Positions 46,347 through 57,868 of a DNA stretch of 64,000 bases are shown piece by piece. The notes beneath the pieces were generated by a model. It was not told the DNA's origin. It saw only the letters and a list, made by a program, of their open reading frames with translations, and made no database searches. The first letter of the stretch is position 1. Each line of letters opens with the position of its first letter. The DNA lies in assembly GCF_033958435.1 (NCBI RefSeq), contig NC_134137.1, positions 241,660,501 to 241,724,500 of the forward strand, given 5' to 3'. Position numbers and translations under genes: made by a program. This DNA is from Carettochelys insculpta (Eukaryota > Chordata > Testudines > Carettochelyidae).

Positions 46347-46684
46347 GTGATCACTGTGCTGGCAGAGGCTTCTGTTGCCACAAAACAAGCTGTGTAGATG
46401 GGGTTCTGTCTACCCACCAACTCCCCACCCATACCTCTGTCAACAGCCCCTTATTGCTGGAATGAGAGATAAGGGGCTGTTGACAGGGCGGTGGGGGGGT
46501 GTTGGTCAACAGAACCCTGTTCACGTGGCTTGTTTTGTGGCGACAGAAGCCTCTGCCAGGCTGGTGATCACAGGAGAGTATATAAATGAGGCATGCGATT
46601 TGTAAATGACCACCTCATTTGCATTGTCAAGTGACCTCATTTGCATGACCCTGCTGGCGGCAGCACGCCATGTAGACGTAGCCC
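46347..46684. mobile_element. Fold-back DNA element with a MITE-type right end
   Basis: Inverted arms GGCAGAGGCTTCTGTTGCCA (46361) and its near complement ending at 46557, extended by AGTGATCACTG / TGGTGATCACAGG. The sequence reaches CATGTAGACGTAGCCC at 46670-46684. The left terminus is not identified. Confidence 0.5.
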
Positions 46685-47879
46685 TGACTGAATTTTGCCA
46701 TCATGAAGCAGAGCTGTGTGGAATTTACACTCATGTAAATCATAGCTGAGCTTGGCCTATTAGTTTCAGACACAGAAGTTAGAAGTTGGGCACAAATCTG
46801 AAGAGAAAAGTGATTCACAGGGGTCTGTGAATCTAACAGTGCTTTTAGAAAACTGGAAAAATCACGTACAGTTCAGCTTCTTTCAATGGGCAGATCACAA
46901 CTCTTCTCATCTGTGCGTAAAGGGGTGCTCCATGTGTGGATCTACACACTTTTTCATAGAAGGAATACTTGGATATTTTCAAAGTACCATCTCCTTCCTA
47001 CACCTGTATCTGACAGAGGTCTCTCTGAACTATTCTGTTTCCACCTGAAGGGAACAAGAGGACTCGGAGAAGGCTGTGGGGACGCCAGTTTTTCCCTCTT
47101 TTTCCCCACAAAATGTATATATGCTTACTACAGCTCATTAAGCATACTACAAGATGCCCAGGTGGAGCTGCTGTAGTCTGCAACTGATGTGAGGGGCACA
47201 GGACCAGCCAGAACAAGTCTGGAGTCCCATGGATCCCTGGAGAGAGTGGAGCTTAGCACTTGCTCTTTAGCCTTCCCTGTATGGAGTCAAACACCACTTT
47301 CCCAACAGTTTTCTGGGAGGTAATGCACAGATTTCCATGGGAAGTGTTCCTTTTTACACTGGGAAATGAATCTTGCCCCCTTTGGTTTCTAAGTCAAGGT
47401 TTATATTCACAACAGAAACCTTTTACATATGTATTAATGTAAAGTTGATGGCCATAACTTATCACAGATATGGTTACTGTCCAAGATGTATGAGTTTGTA
47501 CTTCGTACAGTCGGCTGAGTTGTGGAAAATAATTTAGATGGAGGTTTGTGGGAAGGGACATCAGGATAGCTCAGGAATTTTCATGGGAGAGTGAACCTTT
47601 CACCTCTAGGCAACTAGTCTGAATCTCGGCCAAGTCAGTAGTGAAGACGACTTAATGTCTCTTGGGGGAGATATGAAAGAATTTTTTGCTCTCAGTTGAA
47701 TTCTCAGTGAAAGGAGGTTCACACCAAAGTCACTGGTAGAGTTAATACAGGCTGAAACCCATGTTACTGCTCAGAAAAGGAAAACAAGGACTGCATGAAA
47801 AGGGAACCTATGTTCTTGTCCATGTGAACAGTTACTTCATGGCAAACTGGGGTGTTGTCCATGTGATCCCTGCTGAGTA
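46685..47879. other. Intron, no feature recognised
   Basis: Nothing recognised. Confidence 0.35.
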
Positions 47880-48530
47880 AGGTGACCATATCTCCTTATC
47901 CCAAATACAGGAGAGGGAGATATGGGTGGAGGGAAGGGGCAGCTCCTCCCAGCTGCACTGAGGCATGAGGAGCCAGGAACCTGGCAGCAGCTGTGTGAGT
48001 GGGCTGCCAGCTCCCTGTGCCTTGGGAAGGAAGTAGACGGCAGCAGCCAGTGCTCCTACTCGTTCCCCCTAGGCATGGGGAGCTGGGAACTGGGCAGCAG
48101 CCGCCAGTGTTCCTCCCAGCTTCCTGGAGCCTCAGGGAGCCGGGAGGGATGTGGCAGCCTATGGTGATCCTCCTGGCTCTCCCTAGTTGCAGGGAGCTAG
48201 AAGCCAGGCAGCAGCCATGCAGGTCCAGCTCCCGTCCCCCATGAGTGGCAGGGAGCCAGGTGTCAGATGCAGCCACACCAATCCAGCTTCCCACTCCTGC
48301 TAGCCACCAGGAGCCAGGCACAGCTGCATGGGTCTGACTCCTAGCTCCCGGGAGCAGTGGAGAGCCAGGAGCCAGCTGCAGCCGTGTTGGTCTGGCTCCT
48401 AGCTCCCACACCAGTGCACAGCAGGAACCGAGTGGCAGCCACTCCCCCTGCAACTATGGGGCAATTAAACCCAATTTGAAAATAAATTGGGACATCTTCC
48501 TAGCACCAGAAATACAGAGCTGTCCCACCA
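47880..48530. mobile_element. Probable hAT-type nonautonomous element
   Basis: Left AGGTGACCATATCTCC and right GGGACATCTTCCTAGCACC are typical flanks of vertebrate hAT copies. The GC-rich interior repeats GGGAGCC/GGCAGCAGCC blocks at a 60-70 bp spacing. Confidence 0.4.
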
Positions 48531-48599
48531 GAAACAGGAAGGATGGTCGTGCTACTGCTGAGCTGTATTAGGAGTGTGAAGCAAGGCAGGCCTCAGCAT

Positions 48600-48887
48600 G
48601 TTTGGGAGGGGGTATTTGGGAGGGGCCCTTTAAGAGAGTGTCTGGGGAGTGGCTGGCCGGGGATCCCAGAAGGACTTACCAGCCATATGATCTTGTCTTT
48701 GGAGTTTCATGCTGTGTTCTTTTGAAAGAGCAGCCGAGGCTGTATGGACACTCTCTTTTGAAAGGGCGGCTTGATCTTTCGATCCGCTTTTTGTGTGTGG
48801 ATGCGAACTTTTGAAAGATGAGCTTTCGGAAGATCTTTTCTGAAAGATCTTCTTTTGAAAGAGTGCTATAGTGTAGACATAACCATT
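48600..48887 (-). mobile_element. Harbinger fragment homologous to the end of the 28-31 kb element
   Basis: Matches 30,680-30,936 block for block: GGAGGGGCC, CCAGCCAT, AGAGCAGCCGAGGCTGTATGG, CTTTTTGTGTGT, ending AGTGTAGACATAACC. A deletion derivative or truncated copy lacking the transposase. Confidence 0.65.
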
Positions 48888-49064
48888 ATGATTACCTATT
48901 GTTTGTCATCTTGCTTATCATCAGCTTTTTTTCTATCTACTTTTATCAACTTTGAATCTGAGTAGTAAAATTGATCAACAGTAGCAAGCCCCTGTTGGAC
49001 CTAGCTCATCTCTCTTATCAGGGGATCATAAACTCTGCTTGGAATAGGGTTTACCACAATCTAA

Positions 49065-49365
49065 GACTATGTTTACAGTGCAGAGTTATTTCAGGATACC
49101 TTGTTATCCTGAAATAGCTACTGTGCATCTATGAAATGTACTTTTCAAAATACTGGGCACACTATTTCATCATCCCTTTACACATCCTTGCAGGAGGAGT
49201 AAGGGATGTCTCAAAATAGCACAGTATTTCAATATATGGCGCTGTGTGGATAGTGCCAAATGCCAAAACAGCCTCTTTCAAAATTAACTTGAAATAGGAT
49301 GCGTAATTTGCATAGAGCAAATTGCATATCTTATTTTGAGTGAAGGACACAGTGTAAATGTAGCC
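49065..49365. mobile_element. Harbinger-type MITE
   Basis: Ends GACTATGTTTACAGTGC and, inverted, GGCTACATTTACACTGTG. The flanks TAA and TTA fit the TWA preference. The interior has CAGGATACCTTGTTATCCTG. Confidence 0.65.
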
Positions 49366-49368
49366 TTA

Positions 49369-50085
49369 GACATTACCAAGCACCTGATATAATACTCCAC
49401 GTAAGTCAGATAAATCCCTATAATCACTTGAGAAGTATGAAAAAATCAGTTGCATGGAACATAAAGTGGTGGGATTATAACCACAAAACATAATAGTGAA
49501 AAGTTTATTGGAATAAAGTATGATACATTAGGCCCTAGATTGTGACTAAATTAGCTTATTTAACTGATTCTTTCTGACTATACCCAATAAATGCTGAGAT
49601 GATATATGGCTCCTTCCCACAGATTTCTATGGGAGTTAGGTACCTAAATGCCTCTGAGGATCATAGGCTGCAATTAAAATACATACCTGGGAGAAATTAT
49701 TAAAATAGTGGGTTAGCAAAGGTACTGAATCATTATAATATTAAAAATAAGTGCACATGTATGAAAACCTATTGGGGGAGAATATAGGTGAAATGTGAGT
49801 TCTTTGTAATAATTTTTAAAAATAATATGGCTCAGTAATTGAAGGCTATATCATAATATATGTAAATATGAAGCAGTGTTAAGGTTGCTAAGGCACCCTA
49901 AATATTGTCATTTTCCAATATGAGTATTTAAGTATTCATCCTCATTTTCTAATGTGATGATTTCCCCCAAATTTAGTTTAGTAAATACTGTGGTAATGTC
50001 AATAATTAAGGCAACTGAAAAATTGAGGACTTCTGCTACAGCTTATATTTAAAAAATATTTGCTAAGTACTGTTGTGTTTCAGAG
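49369..50085. other. Intron, no feature recognised
   Basis: AT-rich; nothing recognised. Confidence 0.35.
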
Positions 50086-50093
50086 ATCATTAG

Positions 50094-50508
50094 TAGAGGT
50101 CTACTTAAATTGCTTTCTACAAGTTGCCCATGACATAAACAGCCAATTTCATGGATATATTACACATCTGCAAAATTTGCTATTTTTGCCATGACCAAGC
50201 CAAGAAAAAGTTTGTGACTGTTTTGCAGTGTATATCATGCTGCTGCTGGCAGTAGCACTGGGTTGTGAGAGAGTGGTGCCTGCTGGCCAGGTGCCCAGCT
50301 CTGAAGGCAGTACCACCCCCAGCAGCCATGGAGAAGTAAAGGTGGCACGGCTCTGGCACACTTACTTCCATGCTACTGCAGGCCTTGGTGCTGACTTCAG
50401 AGCTGAGTGTCTTACCAGCAGCTGCCATTCCACCTTCAGATTTCACAGGAGACCAGATTTCATGGTCCATGACATGATTTTCACAGCTGCAAATTTGATA
50501 GACCCTTA
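50094..50508. mobile_element. hAT nonautonomous element
   Basis: Ends TAGAGGTCTACTTAAATTGC and, inverted, TAAGGGTCTATCAAATTTGC. Flanks ATCATTAG (50086-50093) and AGCATTAG (50509-50516) match at 7 of 8 bases. Confidence 0.75.
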
Positions 50509-50816
50509 AGCATTAGTAGTAAATAGTTCTTACATGGAATTTGTGGACTTTTTGTAGAATACGTATAAGGTATAAACTTTCATTTAGTGATCCTGAAATC
50601 AGTGGCTTTCCATTTTTTTTCCATTTGTAGATACTGTACCTAAAAAAATTTCAAATGGAGGTGAATTCCCTTTTGGAAGTCTTAGACAAAGTCTGTAGAC
50701 CCCTCAGAGGTCTTCAGACCACGAGTCAAAAACCTAAACTAAAAGCATTCAACAAGTAAATTAGCATAATGTTTCTCTTACTGTTATCTGTAAATGGAAC
50801 TTGCAGACCATTATTT

Positions 50817-51595
50817 AGAATCATAGAATCATAGGGCTGGAAGGGACCTCAGGAGGTCATCTAGTCCAGCCCCCTGCTTCAAGCAGGATCAACCCTGACT
50901 AAGTCATCCCAGCCAGGACGTTGTCAAGCGGGGACTTAAAAACCTCAAGGGATGGAGAATCCACCACCTCTCTAGGCAACACATTCCAATGCTTCACCAC
51001 TCTTCTGGTGAAGTAGTTTTTCCTAATATCCAGCCTACACCTCTCCCTCTTTAACTTCACACCATTACTCCTTGTTGTGCCATCTGACACCACTGAGAAC
51101 AGTTTTTCACCCTCCTCTTTAGAACTCCCCTTTGGGAAGTTGAAGGCTGCTATTAAATTACCCCAAAGTCTTCTCTTCTGTAAACTAAACAAGCCCAAAT
51201 CCCTCACTCTATCCTCATAGGTCTTGTGCTCCAGCTCCTTAATCATTTTTGTTGCCCTCTGCTGAACCTGCTCCAGCACATCCACATCCTTTTTATACTG
51301 GGGGACCCAAAATTGGAAACAATATTTAAGATGTGGCCTCGCAAGTGCCGAACTGAGGGGAACAACCACTTCTCTAGATCTGCTCAAAATGCTCCTCCTA
51401 ATGCACCCTAGTATGCCATTAGCCTTCTTGGCTACAAGGGCATACTGTTTACTCATATCCAGCCTGTCACCCACCATAACCCCTAGGTCCCTTTCTGCTG
51501 TACTTCTGCTTAGCCAGTCAGTCCCCAGCCTATAACAATGCTTTGCCTCTAGAGAGCCCACTAATTCTCTTTTGAATCCTTGGAACAAGTATCTC
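50817..51595 (-). mobile_element. CR1 LINE, 5'-truncated, with open ORF2 C terminus
   Basis: Inverted CR1 3' end AGAATCATAGAATCATAGGG followed, on the minus strand, by an uninterrupted 229-codon frame (51588-50899). That frame holds the RT thumb and C-terminal region of CR1 ORF2: STAERDLGVMVGDRLDMSKQ, KKANGILGCIRRSI, KYCFQFWVPQYKKDVDVLEQ, QQRATKMIKELEH, RDLGLFSLQKRRLWGNLIAA and FKSPLDNVL. No catalytic RT motifs are present because of 5' truncation. The lack of stops indicates a younger insertion than the other CR1 copies here. Confidence 0.92.
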
Positions 51596-52235
51596 TAGAG
51601 TGCAGACAAATATCTTCCCTTAACACGAGTCTCAAAGTGATATGATTGCAATATGGGCAACATATATAACACTGAAAGTTAAATACCATAAGGAGCATGT
51701 AACTGTATGTGTAAGGACTATGACCTCAAAATTAAAGTTCCATTTGGATGTGGTAATAATCTCACTTACTTGTTTGTATTACACATAGAGGGTTGAAATC
51801 AGTAATTGCTTGTGTTGGTAAGAAACATTATTTAAAATTTTTATGCAGAAGTTGGACTGCCAAGTGTTCCAAATTAGAAATGTACTAATTACATTTGGCA
51901 CATACACCAGTTGCTGGCCTGTCCGATAAGGTTTATTTTCCTGTATTTCGTGGATTTTAGATGCTAGGGAGTTAAACAAAGTTCAAGTGTATTTCTCTAT
52001 TTCTGGTGTCTGAGAAAAATACAAGAAAAAATCTTTTACGGAAAGTTACAAAATATTAGGAAAAAGGCTAAGGAAAGCTTCATTTATTTCTTAAAGGGGA
52101 TGCTCCTGGTAGTGTGTTTGGGATGATTGTCACAGTTTGGGAGGAGGTTGCTACTGAATGTATATGCTTTACCACTTCTCTTTGTGATTCTCTCAAGTCT
52201 TAAATTTGTATTCTTCTTAAAATCCATAGGTACAC
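51596..52235. other. Intron, no feature recognised
   Basis: Nothing recognised. Confidence 0.35.
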
Positions 52236-52238
52236 ATA

Positions 52239-52676
52239 GGCCGTGGCGACACTAGCCCCCGCCTTTTGGAAGGGGTATGCTAATCAGCCACTTTGGCAGA
52301 TGCTAATCAGGCTCTGCTATGAATATGCAATGTCTCATTAGCATAATGTCAGCCACGCGTGTTTTGAAAGTGCCACTTTTGAAATGCACACCACCTGTGT
52401 AAATAGGGTCATTTTGAAAGGACCCCCTGGATTTTGAAAGCCCCTTATTTCCAAAACTAAATGGGAAGAAGGGGCTTTCGAAGTCCAGGGGGTCCTTTCA
52501 AAAGACCCCTGTCTACACTGGCGGTGTGCGATTCAAAAGAGGCACTTTCGAAATATGCGTGGCTGCCATTATGCTAATGAGGAGGTGCATATTCATGGCA
52601 GCAGCTCATCAGCACCCGCTGAAGTGGCTCATTAGCATACCCCTTCCGAAAGGTGGGGGCTAGTGTAGTCATGGCC
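52239..52676. mobile_element. Palindromic Harbinger-type MITE
   Basis: Ends GGCCGTGGCGACACTAGCCC and, inverted, GGCCATGACTACACTAGCCC. Flanked by ATA (52236-52238, 52677-52679). Long inverted arms (GGGGTATGCTAATCAGCCAC / its complement) around about 52,460. Confidence 0.75.
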
Positions 52677-52681
52677 ATACT

Positions 52682-53118
52682 GGCCATAGTTACACTAGCA
52701 AATTTTGCAGACAAAACCCCAGTTTTGTGGACGAAACTGGTGGAACATCCACACAGAAAATGCATTTGACAAAACTCACCACTTTGGCCGGCAGCGTTCT
52801 GCCTTTCAGTCACGAGGCATAATGCTGCTGTTGACAGATTCTTCCGACAAAAAAGCTCTGTGGACACTCTTGGGGGGAATGGGGGGGCTCTCTCCATAGA
52901 CAGGGCATCCAGGACAATGGGCAACCCTGTCTGCTGTGTTTCTGGGTGCCTGTTTTTGTTGAGAGAGCAGCTGGGCAGTTCTGCTACTCTGTCAACAGAG
53001 TCAAGTGCTCTTCTGATTGGCTTTTGTGTGTGGCTGCACACTGTCCACAGAAGTTTTGTCAGGAAATCTCTTCCGATAGTGACTTCTATTGACAGAGCAT
53101 TGTAATGTAACCATAGCC
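52682..53118. mobile_element. Harbinger-type MITE abutting the previous one
   Basis: Ends GGCCATAGTTACACTAGC and, inverted, GGCTATGGTTACATT. Subterminal GACAAAA / TTTTGTC motifs are inverted. The target duplication is unclear. Confidence 0.6.
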
Positions 53119-53133
53119 TCTATGTTTAGCTAG

Positions 53134-53253
53134 TGCACATACATCTGGACTGGAAATTCTATAGATCTGAAGAACTGGGTCTGTCCCAGGAAAGCTCATT
53201 ACCTACTAAATCATTCTGTTAGTCTTTAAGGTGCTATATGACTGCTGTTTTGT
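53134..53253 (+). mobile_element. Penelope-derived 3' end, copy 4
   Basis: A 120-bp fragment carrying the hammerhead-like core, TTCTGTTAGTCTTTAAGGTG and GACTGCTGTTTTG. Flanked by a perfect 13-bp duplication TATGTTTAGCTAG (53121-53133, 53254-53266). Confidence 0.8.
53167..53193 (+). ncRNA. Hammerhead core with compensated stem II
   Basis: CTGAAGA, stem CTGGG / CCCAG with loop TCTGT, GAAA. Relative to the other copies the closing pair has changed from G-C to C-G on both strands, preserving pairing. Confidence 0.6.
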
Positions 53254-53266
53254 TATGTTTAGCTAG

Positions 53267-55479
53267 AGCTATTGATGATTGTGGGGGAATTTTTTGTATG
53301 CTATTTTGTGCACATTTTAAGTTATGTGATTTTTAGTTTAATATAAAGACTGTAAAGTAGATAACATTAAAAGCATGTAGTATTTGAGTTCACTGTAGCA
53401 TTTTCGGTAATTAAAATGGATACAATGCTGAGGCATTTAGACACTTTCAGAGCATGCAGTTACTTTTTAGAGCACCTGTTTTAGGCATGTTCTGGTGTTA
53501 AGATCATTCTTTTGATTTCTTGTTAAGAAGGGACTACATGTGGTATTAATTGTGTAAGATGATATTTTTGGATGTATGTGGCTGGTGAAGTGTAACTGAT
53601 TTATTTACATGTCATTGTTTTACATTTGTATTACTTCATTGGTACAAAGTATGAGATACTGAATAAGATAAGCAGCCACAGGGAGTTAAGAAGATATCCT
53701 CTTATATGCCATTCATCCCTTGTATTCAAAAAAAAGATATACAGAAGAAAACATTTTTGATAGTCATTGACCATTTGGTCTCCCTGAGAACTTTACACAC
53801 TAATCTGCTGTAAATCCAAGACACTCGTTGCTGGAGCTGCACAGGGATTAGTTTTGGTGCAATTAAAACTGGTTGCAAAAGAGTGTTACCCACTTCTCCC
53901 ATGCTAGCCTGCTCTCTTTTCAGAGCTAAAAAAGGAGCAGGGGCGGTACACCTGTGCCTAGCCACTGCCTCCTAATTAGGCTTAAAGGAGGCACCTGGGA
54001 GTGAGAGGGAGGAAAGATTTGCTGTGTGAGATTAGGCTGAGTTTGTCAGGAGATAGGAGCTGTTATTGGCAGGAGAGTGTGTTCTTCCTGAGGGAAGGGT
54101 TGGTGTCAGGAGAGCGCTGAGAGGGGGTTGCATGTCCTTGCCAGGTCTGAAGGTCAGGGAATGGCAGAAGGAGATGCCAGCTGTCCCTGAGATATGGGAA
54201 GAGTTAGAGCTGGCATGTTCAGGGCTGGAGAGCTGTACTTAGGGAAACAGTGACAGGACAAAGGGGGAGTGAAGAGTGCTCCCAGTGGAAGCTGGGGTTA
54301 GTCCCTGTTGAGAAGAGTACTGCGGCACTTTGCCTGGAGGGGCTGAGGTGGTTGTCCAGGGCCAGAAGAAGATTGAAAGAAGCTGGCCTTGATCATAGGT
54401 GCTGGTATGTGGGGTGTTGTCGCTTCCAGTGCATTGATGTGTGGCCTGTTTGCACAATGTTAATAACAAACCATTCCTGAAGTGGTATCGTTGAGGTGGG
54501 GGGCTCTTGACGTGAAGTTATTGAGTGGAGAAAGTGAGGCATGGTGTTGTGATGCCACCCCTTTCCACAAGTGGGCACTCACAGGTAGCCTCTCTGTTAC
54601 AGTAATTCCCTTCAATTTGGTGCAGAGGCAAAGCCCCTATAAGAATATCTATGGTTTAGCCCTATTATTACTGCGTCATAGCTTATGTTCATGAAAAGCA
54701 CAAATACTTTTTTGGTATGTGGCTACCTGTAGGCTTGGATTTTGCTTGAATTTTCCATTGCTTATGTACTATGACTGCTTTTTTGCTTTGTGTCTATGCT
54801 CCTTTTGCCTTAGTTTATTACTTCATGCTGGTTTTTTGTTTTTTTTTTTCCCTTCTAACTTTCTTTAAATCTCTTTGTATTTTCTTTCCCTTTTCTCACT
54901 CTCCCCACACTCTTTATCTTCCCTTCCACTTGAGACTTGTGCTTCCTCTTTGCCCACTCTCCCCTCTTGTCATCAGTTATCTCTGGTGCTTGGAAGGTGA
55001 AGAGTGGAGTGGTTGGCTCAGTGGCTTCCTAAAGAAGGTAATGTATTTTAGGTAGCAAAGGGAATGTTGCCAGCTGAACAGTCTTCTGCTTGAATCAAGC
55101 TGTGTGTGTAGGAGACAGGCAGCTTGTGGAGGAGGATTATGTGAGGATGGAAAACCTACTGTTGTGTTAACATTTAACATTTTAACTCAGACCATCAAAA
55201 TAGCAAGACTTGAGAGAGCTATTTTAGGCTCTGAGGAGGCTTTGAGTCACGGTTTGCGGCTGTTCTGAGAGTGCTGGGTGCTTCAGAAAACAGATTCTTG
55301 CTTGGGTTGCATGAGAACCAGAATTTCCTTTTGGTGGAAAATATCACAGTTCTGAAAAAAACAAAACCTGTTCTGAACTGGAACAAAAAGTTGGATATGT
55401 GAATTTTTCCACAGAGGGATGTTTCTCGTCCTACCAGGTGGGTAGTTAAAGAGATGGCCAGTCAGAAAACCAGCCAGAC
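53267..55479. other. Intron with no recognised feature
   Basis: No element ends or exons recognised; a pyrimidine-rich tract lies at 54,835-54,970. Confidence 0.4.
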
Positions 55480-55554
55480 TTCTGTCAGAAACATCAAAAG
55501 AAAGAGCAGTCAAGTAGCACTTTAAAGACTAACAAAATAATTTATTAAGTGAGC

Positions 55555-55581
55555 TTTCGTGGGACAGACCCACTTCTTCAG
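55555..55581 (-). ncRNA. Hammerhead-ribozyme core in Penelope copy 3
   Basis: On the minus strand: CTGAAGA, GTGGG-TCTGT-CCCAC, GAAA, identical to copies 1 and 2. Confidence 0.6.
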
Positions 55582-55801
55582 ACCATAGCCACACCAAAAC
55601 AGACTCAATATTTAAGGCACAGAGAACCAAAAACAGTAATCAAACTTGACAAATCAGAAAAAAAATTATCAAGGTGAGCAAATCAGAGAGCAGAGGGGCA
55701 GGGGGTGGGGAAGTCAAGAATTACATTAAGCCAAGTATGCCAAAGAGCCCCTATAATGTCGCAGAAAATTTGCATCCTGGTTCAAACCATGTGTTAAAGT
55801 G

Positions 55802-57261
55802 TCAAATTTGAATATGAAAGAGTTCAGCAGCTTCTTTTTCTAAAGCAGGCTGAAAATTCTTCTGCAATGAGACACAAACTCTTAAGTCATTAACAGAATG
55901 GCCCACTCTGTTAAAATGTAGACTAACTGGTTTGTGGATCAGGAATGTTTTGATGTCTGTTTTGTGCCCATTAACTTTTTGTCTGAGAGAGTTAGAAGTC
56001 TGTCCAATATACAAAGCATCTGGGCATTGTTGGCACATGATGGCATATATGATGTTAGTTGAGGAACATGAGAATGTGCCCGTGATTCTGTGAATAACCT
56101 GGTTAGGTCCAGTGATGGTATTGCCAGAATAGACATGTGGACAAAGCTGGCAGTAGGCTTTGTTGCAAGGAAAAGTCCCAGGACTGGTATTCCTGCAGTA
56201 TAGACTGTGGCTATTGGTTAGAATCCTTATAAGGTTGGGAGATTGTCTGTAGGAGAGAACAGGCATGTCACCTAGGGCCTTCTGGAAGGTAGCATCCTGA
56301 TTTAAGGATAGGTTGTAGGTACTAATAATTCGTTGCCGTGGTTTGAGTTAGGGGCTGTAGGTGATGACCAGTGGTGTTCTGTTCTTGGCTTTTTTGAGCG
56401 TATCTTGGAGTAGCTGGTCTCTGGGTATTTGTCTGGCCCTGTCGACTTATTTGTTTGTTTTTTCTTCTCCTGGTGGGTAATTCAAGTTTATGAATATTTG
56501 GTAGAGATCTTGTAGTTTTTGGTCTCTGTCAGTTGGATCAGAGCAAATGCGATTGTACCTAAGTGCTTGACTGGAAACAATGGATCTAGTTGTGTGCAGG
56601 ATGGAAGCTAGAAGGGTGTAGGTGAGTATAGCAATCAGTGGGTTTCTGGTACAGTGTGGTACCGATCAGGCCATCCTTGATTTTTTTCTGTAGTGTCCAG
56701 GAAATATCTCTTGCGTGGAGTAATTGAGGCATAAGTTGATGGTGGGGTGCACATTGTTAAAGTCTCTGTGGAATTCTTCTGGAGTCTCTATACCATGGGT
56801 CCAAATCATAAAGATGTCATCAATGTATCTTAAGTAGAGGAGGGGTAATAGGGGATGAGAGCTGACGAATTGTTGTTCCAGGCTAGCCATAAATATATTA
56901 GCATGTTGTGGGGACATGCATATAGCCCATAGCAGTTCCACTCATCTGGAGGTATAAATTGTCGCCAAATCAGAAATAATTGTGGGTGAGAACAAAGTTT
57001 GGCTGTGTTGACATCAGGGGTGATATTCCTGATTGCTTGTAGTCCGTCTTTGTGTGGAATATTAGTGTACAGAGCCTCTACATCCATAGCGGCAAGGATG
57101 ACATTGTCAGAAACTTTTTGGATGTTTTGTAATTTCCTCAGGAAGTCGGTGGTATCTCGCAGATAGCTGGGAGTGTTGGTCAGAAACGTGTGTAGCTTTG
57201 GTGAAAAGTTTTTGTGAAAATAAACCCATTCCTCCAAGACACTTTGTTGACCAGTTAGCAC
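55802..57261 (-). pseudogene. Penelope-like RT/GIY-YIG protein, 5'-truncated and broken
   Basis: Reading from 57261 down: N-terminal RT region with AAMDVEALYTNIPHKDGL (first RT motif, catalytic Asp present). Then, in another frame at 56666-56941, LYLRYIDDIFMIWTHG with the YIDD catalytic box. Then a connector with stops. Then an open 154-codon frame (55802-56266) with the GIY-YIG block PDALYIGQTSNSLRQKVNGH and HFNRVGHSVND. At least two frame changes and a premature C-terminal end separate these parts. The intact enzyme would copy element RNA at a nicked target; this copy cannot. Confidence 0.85.
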
Positions 57262-57428
57262 ATTCTATCAGAAAACTTCTGACCTGTTCAAATTCTCACG
57301 CAGTTGTATCCAAGAGCTAAGGCTTTCAAAACAACACCGAATATTGTGACTTGTGGTAAAACCAAGTGATTTAGCAACAGTGAGACTGGTTCCTGGGGCA
57401 TTCAGCCATTCATCTGTTAATTTCACCT

Positions 57429-57865
57429 AGGCTATGTCTACACGTGCCCCAAACTTCGAAATGGCCATGCAAATGGCCATTTCGAAGTTTACTAATGAAG
57501 CGCTGAAATGCATATTCAGCACTTCATTAGCATGCGGGCGGCAGCCGCGCTTCGAAATTGACGCTCCTTGCCGCCGTGCGGCGCGTCCAGACGGGGCTCC
57601 TTTTCGAAAGGATGCCGCCTACTTCGAAGTCCCCTTATTCCCATGAGCTCATTGGAATAAGGGGACTTCGAAGTAGGCGGCGTCCTTTCGAAAAGGAGCC
57701 CCGTCTGGACGCGCCGCGCGGCGGCAAGGCGCGTCAATTTCGAAGCGTGGCTGCCGCCCGCATGCTAATGAAGCGCTGAATATGCATTTCAGCGCTTCAT
57801 TAGTAAACTTCGAAATGGCCATTTGCATGGCCATTTCGAAGTTTGGGGCACGTGTAGACACAGCC
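57429..57865. mobile_element. Near-perfect palindromic MITE, family B, copy 2
   Basis: Two arms of about 210 bp that are almost exact inverted copies, centred near 57,647. Ends GGCTATGTCTACACGTGCCC and, inverted, GGCTGTGTCTACACGTGCCC. Flanked by CTA (57426-57428, 57866-57868). The few differences between arms suggest a young insertion. Confidence 0.9.
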
Positions 57866-57868
57866 CTA

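Larger units (their letters stand above)
55493..57262 (-). mobile_element. Penelope-like element, longest copy (copy 3)
   Basis: 1.77 kb, minus strand. From the 5' side it holds reverse transcriptase, GIY-YIG endonuclease, a 3' UTR with the hammerhead core, and the tail GACTGCTCTTTCTTTTGAT. Flanks TTCTGTCAGAAAC (55480-55492) and TTCTATCAGAAAA (57263-57275) match at 11 of 13 bases, so the copy is older than copy 2. Confidence 0.88.

Noticed and set aside
47896..48453. 185-codon minus-strand frame
   Set aside because: Low-complexity GC-rich interior of a probable hAT element, with repeated Gly/Ser/Trp-rich segments and no domain.
57434..57861. Overlapping frames with nearly identical peptides on both strands
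   Set aside because: They are an automatic result of the palindrome and not separate genes.
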